DNA from: Desulfomicrobium apsheronum
Lineage (GTDB): Bacteria > Desulfobacterota > Desulfovibrionia > Desulfovibrionales > Desulfomicrobiaceae
Reading direction: 5' to 3'
Assembly: GCF_900114115.1 (NCBI RefSeq)
Contig: NZ_FORX01000003.1
Coordinates: 62,001-126,000, forward strand
Length of the DNA stretch: 64,000 nt
Shown: positions 25,807 to 33,452 of the stretch, piece after piece
Layout: each line of letters opens with the position of its first letter
Position numbering within the stretch: position 1 is the stretch's first letter
The notes under the pieces: generated by a model
What the model saw: only the letters and a program-made list of their open reading frames with translations
Told to the model about the DNA's origin: nothing
The model's database searches: none
Program-made: the position numbers and the translations under genes

Positions 25807-27870
25807 CTAAATCTTGAACTTGCTGACCATGGTGTCAAGGCCCTCAGCCAGGCCGGACAGGTTCTGCGCGTTCTCGTGCACGGATTTTGCCGTGGAGGTA
25901 ACATCCTCGGCGACGTTGCGCACCTGCCCCACGTCCCTGGCGATGTCGCGCACCACCGAATCCACATGGGCCACGCTCTCATTGACCTGCTGAACCCCGA
26001 CCGAGGCCTGCCCGACGTTTTCGGCAATGTCGCGCGTGGTCACGGACTGCTCTTCAACGGCTGCGGCGATGGAACCCACGATGACGTCCACATCGCCGAT
26101 GACCTCCGTGATCTCTGCAATTTCCGAAATCGTATGACCGGTCGCCTGCTGGATGCCTTGGATACGGTTGCGGATCTCTTCGGTTTCCCTTGCCGTCTGC
26201 TGGGCCAGCTCCTTGATCTCGTTGGCGACAACCGCGAAGCCGCGCCCGGCGTCGCCGGCCCGGGCCGCCTCGATGGTGGCATTGAGCGCAAGCAGATTGG
26301 TCTGGGAAGAAATGGCGGTGATGGACTCGGTCACCTTACCGATATCCCTCGTAGCCGCGCCCAGCTCACTGACCTGGGCCGTGGCCTTGCTCGCTGCGGA
26401 AACGGCCCGAACGGTCATTTCCTTGGCCTTGCCGGTGCTGACCGCGATTTCGGAGATGGTCGCGCTCATTTCATCCGAATTGGTGGCCACGGTGCCGATG
26501 TTGACCGTGAATTCCTCCATGGCCGCCGCCACGGTATTCATGTTCGAACTCATGTCATCCGTGGAGGACGCCGCCGCCTTGGAAGTTTGCGTCATCGAAT
26601 CCGCGTAGCCGTTCAGGCTGCCGGCCAGCTGCAACAGCCCCTGGGAGGCGCTCGCCACCTGATTCGAGCTTTGAGCCACATTCGCGAGCATGTTCCGGAT
26701 CTTGTCCATGAGCTTGTTGAACCAGGAACACAGCTCGCCGATCTCATCGCTGGACGTGACCGCAAGACAGTCGGTCAGGTCGGCCCGGTCTTCCGTAATG
26801 TCGACAATGCGCGTCTTCATGAGCGACAGCGGGCGGATGATGAGGCGCATGAGCACGAACGAACTGATCAATCCGGCAGCCATGAGCACAACCGCCATGA
26901 GGGCCAGGATATAAAATCCCACATCGCGGATCGCCGTGGTCCAGGAGGACGCATCGAATGCATAGACCAGAACGCCGACCTGATCGCCCGAATAATCCCT
27001 GACCGGGAAAGCTGCCAGCGCGGCATCGCCGTATCGCTCATAAACAGTGCCCTGCTGTCCTTTCATCAAAAAATCCAGGGTCACAAGCCCCTCGACCCGG
27101 CCGTCCTCGGTGGGAGTGACCAGAACGAACTTGTCGCCGACCAGGGGGTTCTTTTCCGGATTTTGCAGGGCCGTGGCCACGGACAGATTCGCGGCGTTCA
27201 TGTACACGACCATGCTCTGCCCTTCCCCGGATGCAGCGCCCTCGATGACGGACTCGAAAGATTCAAGAGTCTCGACCGATCCCAGCTGCTGGCCGTCTGC
27301 ATCCACTACCGGAGCTATGCCGCGGATGGCGAAGCCGCCGCTGCCGACCTCGATACCCTTGATGGACTTGCCGTTGGCGTTGACCTGCACGACCGTCTCC
27401 CTGAAAGAGGTCAGATCGTCGGAGATGTCGACCCACTCCCCGCCGCGCTTGGTCTGTTTCTCCCGCCACAGACGCACCAGGCTGCGCGCCTTGGGCAGGT
27501 GAAAATGCAGCTGCATGGATTTGCCCGAGATGCTCTTGAACCCGGCCAGATCATCTGCAAGCAACCGCCGCAGTTCGTCGCGGGCCTGCTGCATGAGCGG
27601 GTCCGCTTCATTTTCGATATTGCCCATATGAGCCAGCTCAAAGGCCTGCACAACATCCGTGCGCCGGGAAAAAAGCGCCGCCTTTTCAAGTCCCTGGTTG
27701 GCCAGCGTGGTAATGGCGGTGTCCACCTCGCGCGATTTCTCCTCGGCAATGGAGCGCAGCAGTTGCCCCTGAAAATCAGTCAGCTGCGATCGGATGAGCA
27801 GCCCACCTGCAAGGCCAAGGACAACCACCGAAATAAAAAGCGGGAGGACAAATTTGAATCTGAGTTTCAT
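25807..27870 (-). CDS. Methyl-accepting chemotaxis protein
   Basis: A 687-residue chemoreceptor. Transmembrane segment 1 is at about 7-27; a large extracytoplasmic part of about 290 residues has Cache-like features ([22 protein letters not shown]); segment 2 is at about 318-342; a HAMP linker follows; and the C-terminal signalling hairpin includes [20 protein letters not shown] and [16 protein letters not shown]. It would steer motility or other CheA-controlled behaviour. The start was chosen for GGAG at proper distance. No other chemotaxis gene is nearby, so the ligand is unknown. Confidence 0.93.
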   Translation of the reverse strand: MKLRFKFVLPLFISVVVLGLAGGLLIRSQLTDFQGQLLRSIAEEKSREVDTAITTLANQGLEKAALFSRRTDVVQAFELAHMGNIENEADPLMQQARDELRRLLADDLAGFKSISGKSMQLHFHLPKARSLVRLWREKQTKRGGEWVDISDDLTSFRETVVQVNANGKSIKGIEVGSGGFAIRGIAPVVDADGQQLGSVETLESFESVIEGAASGEGQSMVVYMNAANLSVATALQNPEKNPLVGDKFVLVTPTEDGRVEGLVTLDFLMKGQQGTVYERYGDAALAAFPVRDYSGDQVGVLVYAFDASSWTTAIRDVGFYILALMAVVLMAAGLISSFVLMRLIIRPLSLMKTRIVDITEDRADLTDCLAVTSSDEIGELCSWFNKLMDKIRNMLANVAQSSNQVASASQGLLQLAGSLNGYADSMTQTSKAAASSTDDMSSNMNTVAAAMEEFTVNIGTVATNSDEMSATISEIAVSTGKAKEMTVRAVSAASKATAQVSELGAATRDIGKVTESITAISSQTNLLALNATIEAARAGDAGRGFAVVANEIKELAQQTARETEEIRNRIQGIQQATGHTISEIAEITEVIGDVDVIVGSIAAAVEEQSVTTRDIAENVGQASVGVQQVNESVAHVDSVVRDIARDVGQVRNVAEDVTSTAKSVHENAQNLSGLAEGLDTMVSKFKI

Positions 27871-28035
27871 GCCACACTCCAACTGTTTGATTTGAACACA
27901 AGCCTTTTCAGCGACTACTCCCGCATAACCCAGCAATCCGGGGACTTCAACATCTCGTGTTCATTTAATTCGTATCAAGTGGCCCTTTTCTTACATAGAC
28001 CCTGGGCTTACACATCAAGCTCACTTTCAGAACAA

Positions 28036-28067
28036 ACGCCCCTGCACTGCATCCAGTCCAGGGGCGT
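28036..28067 (-). terminator. Terminator downstream of the oxidoreductase operon
   Basis: A perfect ACGCCCCTG/CAGGGGCGT stem with a 14-base loop, followed on the minus strand by TTTGTTC. It lies 27 bases after the Fe-S subunit stop codon. Confidence 0.6.
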
Positions 28068-28093
28068 CAACATGACCAAAAAAACAGCAAATC

Positions 28094-28543
28094 TTACTTT
28101 TTGCGTTCCAGACACAGCGCATGCGTGGTGCAAGCAGTCACGCAGGCCGGTTCCAGACCGGCATCAAGGCGGTCCATGCAATAATCACATTTCCCGACGA
28201 TGTTTTCTTCCTCGTGCAGGACGGGGATGTTCCAGGGACACGCCTCGATACACGCCTCGCATCCGATGCACAATTCCTTGACCACGTACACAAGTCCATC
28301 GGACTCGCGGCGTACCATGGCTTCCGTGGGACAGGCCGCAACGCAGGCGGGGTCGTCACAATGATAGCAGCTTCGAAAAGAGGCCTTCATCACGATTTTG
28401 CCGTCTTTGAGTTCCGGCTTGCCGGAGGTGTGTACGGCGTATTTGATCCCGACGGGATTATTGTTCTTGACCTTGCAGTGCACTTCACAGGCCTTGCAGT
28501 GAATGCAACGCTTCTTGTCCAGTTTCATTCTGTAATTGCTCAT
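28094..28543 (-). CDS. Four-cluster ferredoxin-type electron-transfer subunit
   Basis: A 149-residue protein of the DmsB/HybA/PsrB group, with four cysteine groups starting at CIHCKACEVHC (cluster 1), then CYHCDDPACVAACP, CIGCEACIEACPW and CDYCMDRLDAGLEPACVTAC, enough for four 4Fe-4S clusters. It lies nine bases after the molybdopterin oxidoreductase gene and is surely its electron-transfer partner. No membrane anchor subunit follows, so the pair appears cytoplasmic and soluble. Confidence 0.93.
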   Translation of the reverse strand: MSNYRMKLDKKRCIHCKACEVHCKVKNNNPVGIKYAVHTSGKPELKDGKIVMKASFRSCYHCDDPACVAACPTEAMVRRESDGLVYVVKELCIGCEACIEACPWNIPVLHEEENIVGKCDYCMDRLDAGLEPACVTACTTHALCLERKK

Positions 28544-28552
28544 CGCTGCCCC

Positions 28553-30640
28553 CTAGATTTTGCGCACGCCGACAAAATGTTCCTGCATGGAGAGACATCC
28601 CCCGCCCTTGTCCCAGCTTTCCAGACCGCCGGGCATGAGCTCATGGTCGGCCGCGCCCTTGCCTATGGCTCGCGATTCGACCGGCAACTTGTGCCCGAAT
28701 CCGTGAACCATGAACAGGGCTTCCGGATGCACGCAATCCGTCACAAAAGCTCGAATCCTTCCGCTTTCGCCCCTGACCGAGAAGACCTCGACCAGGTCGC
28801 CGTCGGCGATGCCCATCTCGGCGGCGCGACTGGTGTGAATCCAGGCCACGTTCTCGGGCATCTGTTCGGCCAGGAGAGGATTGTTGACCGTGTGCCCCTG
28901 GGTGTGCACGCCGACCCGGCCAAAGGCGATGCGGAACATCCCTTGCGGCGGACGTGCCGGAGAAATGTACGGAGGGAGGGTGTCATGCCCGGCCTTGGCC
29001 CACTTGCCGCTCGACATCTCGATCTTGCCCGATGGCGTGGGCAGCTTGATTTCGGACATGGGGCGGTACAGAGGCTTGTCGGCCAATTCCACAAAACCCT
29101 TGGCCTGGAAGTCCTCGATGCTCACGCCGGTTTCCTGCAACTGGTAGTTCCAGAGGTCCTCGATAGTCTCGAAGGCCAAAGGATCAAGACCCAGGCGCTT
29201 GGCCAGACCGCAGATGATTTCCCAGTCGGCCTTTGAGTCAAAGGTCGGCTCCTGAGCCCGGTGGCGGACAAAGAACTGGGGTTTGAGGCCCGATTTGCCG
29301 GCGATGATGCTCTCGCGCGCCAGGTAGGTGGACAGGGGCAGGACCACATCCGAATTCCAGGCCGTGTCGGACCAGGAGAAGGTGATGCTGACCAGAAGGT
29401 CGAGCCCGGCCCATTTTTTCTTCAGCGCCTCGGGATCGGGCATGGCCATGAGCGGATCGTGGCGGAAACACAGGTAGGCCTTGACGGGATACGGCTCGCC
29501 CGTGACGATGGCGTCATAGGCAAGGTTCACAAGGCCCGGGCCGCCATCGAACTGCGGGTATTTCCAGCCCACGCCGTCGGCCCGCTTCTCTTCCGGCTTG
29601 GGGAAAAGATCGACCAGCTTCTTCAAGCCCTTGCGGCCCACTTCCTTGGCCGCGTTGACGAACGGCAGTCCACCCTTGGCACCAATGGAACCGAGCAAAG
29701 CGTTGATGATGTAGGCTGTGCGGCAGACCTGAAAGGAGTCGTTGTAGCGGGCGACCATCCAGCCGGGATGCCAGACCACGCTCGGGGCGGCTGCGGACAG
29801 CTGGCGGGCCAGATCGACGATGGCCTCGGCCGAAGCGCCGGTCTCGGCGGCGGCCCACTCGGGCGTGTAGGGCTTCACGAATTCCTTGAGCTGCTCGAAG
29901 CCGTCCACGAACTGCTCGACGTATTCCTTGTTGTAGAGACCCTCGTAAATGAGCGCGTGAATGACGCCGAGGTTGAAGCCGTAGTCCGTACCCGGGCGGA
30001 TGAGAAAGAAATTGTCGGCCTTGCTCGCGCTGACGTTGCCGCGGATATCGATGACCGTCAGCTTTGCGCCCCCGGCGATGCCATCCAGGGCGGCGTTGAC
30101 CTCGGCCACGTTGATGGCCTCCATGATATTGCGGGTCTGGAGGATGATGTGCTTGGCGTTGCGCAGGTCATAGGCCACCATCTTGCGGCCCACGCCGATG
30201 ACGGACTGCGCGCCGTGCTGCACGTTGCGGGCGCAGGAGGCGTCATGGTTGCAATAGTTGGGCGAGCCGATGCCGCGCATGAAGGCCTGATGCAGATCCG
30301 GGAAGGGACCTCCGCGATCGCTCCACAACACCGAACGGGGGCCGTGCTCGGCCATGATGCCCTTGAGTTTGTCGGCAACGTAGTCCAGGGCTTCGTCCCA
30401 GGACACGGCCTTCCATTTGCCTTCGCCGCGCTCGCCCACGCGAATGAGCGGAGTCTGGGGCTTTTCCGGATCCTGCTCCAGGGCGATACCTGCCGCCCCA
30501 CGGGCGCAAAGTCCCTTCTTGAGCGGAGAAAATTCGTTACCCTGGACGCGAACGGCCTTGCCGTCCTGCACATCCACCTGGATTGGGCAGCGCACGGTGC
30601 ACATGCCGCAGACACTGAACACTGATTTTGTTGCCGTCAT
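28553..30640 (-). CDS. Molybdopterin oxidoreductase, catalytic subunit (PsrA/PhsA-like), soluble
   Basis: A 695-residue Mo/W-bis-MGD enzyme of the DMSO reductase family. CGMCTVRCP (Cys11, Cys14, Cys18) and Cys44 form the N-terminal 4Fe-4S site; a cysteine in HDASCARN sits where the metal ligand is expected; and the C-terminal fifth has a cofactor-binding domain (TQGHTVNNPLL). There is no twin-arginine signal, so unlike PsrA or PhsA it should stay in the cytoplasm. The start at 30640 has GGGAG at the right distance. Sulfur, arsenate, aldehyde and carbon substrates are all possible; the sequence does not decide. Confidence 0.9.
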   Translation of the reverse strand: MTATKSVFSVCGMCTVRCPIQVDVQDGKAVRVQGNEFSPLKKGLCARGAAGIALEQDPEKPQTPLIRVGERGEGKWKAVSWDEALDYVADKLKGIMAEHGPRSVLWSDRGGPFPDLHQAFMRGIGSPNYCNHDASCARNVQHGAQSVIGVGRKMVAYDLRNAKHIILQTRNIMEAINVAEVNAALDGIAGGAKLTVIDIRGNVSASKADNFFLIRPGTDYGFNLGVIHALIYEGLYNKEYVEQFVDGFEQLKEFVKPYTPEWAAAETGASAEAIVDLARQLSAAAPSVVWHPGWMVARYNDSFQVCRTAYIINALLGSIGAKGGLPFVNAAKEVGRKGLKKLVDLFPKPEEKRADGVGWKYPQFDGGPGLVNLAYDAIVTGEPYPVKAYLCFRHDPLMAMPDPEALKKKWAGLDLLVSITFSWSDTAWNSDVVLPLSTYLARESIIAGKSGLKPQFFVRHRAQEPTFDSKADWEIICGLAKRLGLDPLAFETIEDLWNYQLQETGVSIEDFQAKGFVELADKPLYRPMSEIKLPTPSGKIEMSSGKWAKAGHDTLPPYISPARPPQGMFRIAFGRVGVHTQGHTVNNPLLAEQMPENVAWIHTSRAAEMGIADGDLVEVFSVRGESGRIRAFVTDCVHPEALFMVHGFGHKLPVESRAIGKGAADHELMPGGLESWDKGGGCLSMQEHFVGVRKI

Positions 30641-30924
30641 GGCCATCTCCCGCTGATAAGGCGCAAAACCCGAAATCGGGCCCCGCTGATGGTTATTCAA
30701 TATGATTGTTTGTCACTACCTGCAGACAGGTGACAAGGAAAACACACTCGGGGAATGACCCTTTTTTCACAATCATCTCCTGGGCAACCCCCCGCTCAGA
30801 CCTTTTTCTTTTCCGGGCTTGTATCAATTCCTCGTAGCTCCTGCTTCTCGTTCTTAAGCATACGCCGGTCGTTTTTTTAATTGGCGTGAATCCGCATATC
30901 GTTCTGACGAACATCCGCGCGTTT
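30641..30924. promoter_or_regulatory. Leader and promoter region of the oxidoreductase operon
   Basis: About 280 non-coding bases. An imperfect palindrome (TTGTCAC...GTGACAA, 30710-30736) and a short CCCGA/TCGGG hairpin just before the ribosome-binding site are visible. Either could be an operator or a leader structure. I cannot match it to a known molybdenum-cofactor riboswitch. Confidence 0.35.
30710..30736 (-). promoter_or_regulatory. Imperfect palindrome, candidate operator
   Basis: TTGTCAC, two unpaired bases, CCT, a short centre, then AGGTGACAA: nine-base arms interrupted by two bases. It lies about 70-95 bases upstream of the oxidoreductase start, a suitable place for a regulator site. 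No regulator gene is adjacent. Confidence 0.35.
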
Positions 30925-32346
30925 CTATTTCTCGATCATGGAAGACTTCGCGCCGATCAGCGTCAATCCGCGCACCTTGTCCAGAAAGTCGTCCCGGCCC
31001 ACATCGTCCCGCTCCTCGCCGGGCCGCAGGGTCGAGATGACGAGACGTCCGACCACGGCCCGCCCTTCGCCCCCTTCCGGCAAAACGGTGCGCACTCCCC
31101 ACAGGTTGTGCAGCATGAGCGGTTCATTCCGGTCGCTTGTGCCGAGATAGAGTCCGATATGGCCCGGCAGCCAGACAAGGGAGGCAAACGGCACGCCCTG
31201 GGTGCGGATGGCGTTCAGCTTGGCGGCAGCGTCCAGCCCCTCCAGGGAGAGGTGTTCTCCTCCGTGTTTCGCCTGCTGCGAGGAATTGCGCGGCAGCCAG
31301 ATGCCAAAGGGCAGGAACAGATCACGCATGGCGGATGAGCAGTCGCGATTCTCGAACATGCCGCCCCATCCGTAGAGCTGCCCGGACATGGCGTCGGCCA
31401 GCTCCGCCACGGTGCGCGAAGTCAACGGCAGGGGCATGCGCGACGCCTGCAGATAGCCAAGCTCGGCCAGGGCCACCTTCGCCCGGCCCGTGGCGTCCCG
31501 GACAGGGACCTTGACCATGAAACCCTGCCCTCCCCGGGAATGCAGGGGAAAAATGGCCCCGATATGGGTCTGCCCCAGAAACATGCCCTGCCCGACCAGC
31601 GAGGTCTCGTCCTTGCGTAGGGCCACCATGGCCCTTGATTCGTATTGCGCGCAAAAATTCGCGTCCGTCAGGGCCACGTCTTCGCTACGCACCCAGCCGT
31701 TGGCAAAGGCCGTCTCGACGTAATACCAGGCCCGGTCCAAAGAGACGTGGGTGATGAAGACGGGCGTGCCCATCCACACGGCGGTGTTCTGAAAATAGTC
31801 GAAGGGAAAGCCTTCGCCGGGCCGTTTCGGATCCAGAAAAAACGGCCGATTCGAGGGCAGTACGCGCATGGCGGTGTTGCGTACGGTGATGGCCGGAGCG
31901 CTCAAGGAGGGATATGTGGGCAGATCCTGCAAGGCCACGACATGCACCCACCTGTCCTGCGGATACGGCTGCAGATTTTCGGCGTAGCCCTGTTTGGATC
32001 CAAGGCCGCGCACGCCCCAGGAAATGTCTTTCGCGGACAATGACGCACGCACCTGCTTCCACGGCGCAAAAAAGCGCTCCAGGGCCTGGTTGTGCATGGC
32101 GGCCTGCTCCGCCGGGGCCATGAGCGGCTGATCCGACACCGGCACTGCAAGGCTTGCCCGCTGCGGCACAGCCAGGACGATTTCCGAAAGCAGGGCCGGA
32201 CCCTGCGGCGTCTCGTCCCTCTCCACCAGCGTCGGCCCAGAGTCAGGTTTGATTTCGGACCCTGGCTTGCCGGCACAGGCGCTCAGGAGCGTGATGAAAA
32301 CCGCCGCCCACACCCCGAGAATCAAACCGCGCAAAATTGTCTTCAT
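30925..32346 (-). CDS. Lipoprotein NlpC/P60 cell-wall peptidase with SH3-like domains
   Basis: A 473-residue cell-wall hydrolase, cleaving within peptidoglycan stem peptides. The signal peptide ends in the lipobox LLSAC (Cys24), so it is a lipoprotein. An N-terminal helical stabilising domain and two SH3-like regions (about 140-320) come before the NlpC/P60 domain, where NRDCSSAMRDLF holds the catalytic Cys and LPGHIGLYLG the His. The layout matches the Desulfovibrio-type NlpC/P60 proteins with an SH3b1 domain. The start at 32346 has AGGA upstream. Confidence 0.9.
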   Translation of the reverse strand: MKTILRGLILGVWAAVFITLLSACAGKPGSEIKPDSGPTLVERDETPQGPALLSEIVLAVPQRASLAVPVSDQPLMAPAEQAAMHNQALERFFAPWKQVRASLSAKDISWGVRGLGSKQGYAENLQPYPQDRWVHVVALQDLPTYPSLSAPAITVRNTAMRVLPSNRPFFLDPKRPGEGFPFDYFQNTAVWMGTPVFITHVSLDRAWYYVETAFANGWVRSEDVALTDANFCAQYESRAMVALRKDETSLVGQGMFLGQTHIGAIFPLHSRGGQGFMVKVPVRDATGRAKVALAELGYLQASRMPLPLTSRTVAELADAMSGQLYGWGGMFENRDCSSAMRDLFLPFGIWLPRNSSQQAKHGGEHLSLEGLDAAAKLNAIRTQGVPFASLVWLPGHIGLYLGTSDRNEPLMLHNLWGVRTVLPEGGEGRAVVGRLVISTLRPGEERDDVGRDDFLDKVRGLTLIGAKSSMIEK

Positions 32347-32429
32347 GTTTCCTGACCCATGCGTTGATGTGCGAAAATCAGTCCGTCCGGCACCGGCCGG
32401 GGCTGCACGCTCCTGCCCCCCGGCTGCGC

Positions 32430-33293
32430 TCAATACACCTTGCGCCGGGAAAACCCCTTGCCGATGACGTTGAACGTGTTTTCAAAAATGACGAAAGCGT
32501 CGGGATCGAGAGTGAATATCAATTCCTCAAGCTTTTTCTGCTGCACGTTGTTGACCACGGTCATGACCACCTGCTTGGGCTGCCCGGTGTACCCGCCGCG
32601 TCCTTCGAGCAGGGTCACGCCCCGGTTGGCGCTCTTGATGATGGCGTCCGAAATGACCTGGGCGTGATCGGAGATGATGAACACGAGCTTGCGCTGATTG
32701 AACATGCTCAGGACATAATCCATGATCTGGCTGGTCACGAAAACCATGATCAGGGAATAGAGCACCATGTCCGTCTCCAGCAGCGAGAAGCTGATGGTGA
32801 ACAGGGCCGCGTTGAAAATGAAACTGACCTGGCCGATGCGGAATCCGAAACGCTGGTGCAGGAGGATGCCGAGAATATCGAGTCCGCCGGTAGATCCGAG
32901 GGAACGCATGCTTATTCCCGCTCCTGCGCCGAGCATGGCCCCGCCGGCAATGGCCGCGAGCAGATGGTCGTGCACGGGAAGGGTGAAGCTGATGATCTCC
33001 ATCCAGGCCGTGATGGCGCACATGCCGTAGGCCGTATACAGCACGAATCTGCGGCTGATCATGACCCAGCCGATCACGGCGATGGGAATGTTCAGGACGA
33101 AGAGCCACAGTCCCGGAGTCAGCGTTGCCGTGAAGTAGTAGATCAAAAGGGCGATGCCCGACACGCCACCGGTCACGAATCCGTGCGGCACGGCCACCGA
33201 CTTGATGGACATGGCGACAAGGAAGCTGCCCACGGTCAGGAGAAATATGTTCCACGGGATGGAGTAGGCGTAGAGCCGAAGTTTGGAGTTCAT
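32430..33293 (-). CDS. YitT-family membrane protein (DUF161/DUF2179)
   Basis: A 287-residue protein with about five transmembrane segments (about 10-195), including GFVTGGVSGIALLIYYF and SLGSTGGLDILG, and a C-terminal soluble DUF2179 domain (about 205-287) with GVTLLEGRGGYTG. Function in this family is unknown; some members are thought to bind small molecules through the C-terminal domain. A start 12 bases further upstream is equally possible, since neither ATG has a clear ribosome-binding site. It may be co-transcribed with the NlpC/P60 gene 83 bases downstream. Confidence 0.88.
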   Translation of the reverse strand: MNSKLRLYAYSIPWNIFLLTVGSFLVAMSIKSVAVPHGFVTGGVSGIALLIYYFTATLTPGLWLFVLNIPIAVIGWVMISRRFVLYTAYGMCAITAWMEIISFTLPVHDHLLAAIAGGAMLGAGAGISMRSLGSTGGLDILGILLHQRFGFRIGQVSFIFNAALFTISFSLLETDMVLYSLIMVFVTSQIMDYVLSMFNQRKLVFIISDHAQVISDAIIKSANRGVTLLEGRGGYTGQPKQVVMTVVNNVQQKKLEELIFTLDPDAFVIFENTFNVIGKGFSRRKVY

Positions 33294-33452
33294 GGATGCC
33301 AACATGCCGCGTTTAACGGAAATGTCCAGCCTTTTGCCAAGACAACACCGTGACAAGCCCGAGTCCCATCCGCGTGGATTCGCCAACCTCTTCTTGTCCT
33401 GTCGCCATCCCCTGCGCTACGCTACTGCAAATCCATCCTTGGGAGCACTTTC

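Noticed and set aside
30641-30924. Possible molybdenum-cofactor riboswitch
   Set aside because: The leader has two small hairpins, but I could not recognise the conserved core of the known Moco RNA; a covariance search would settle it.
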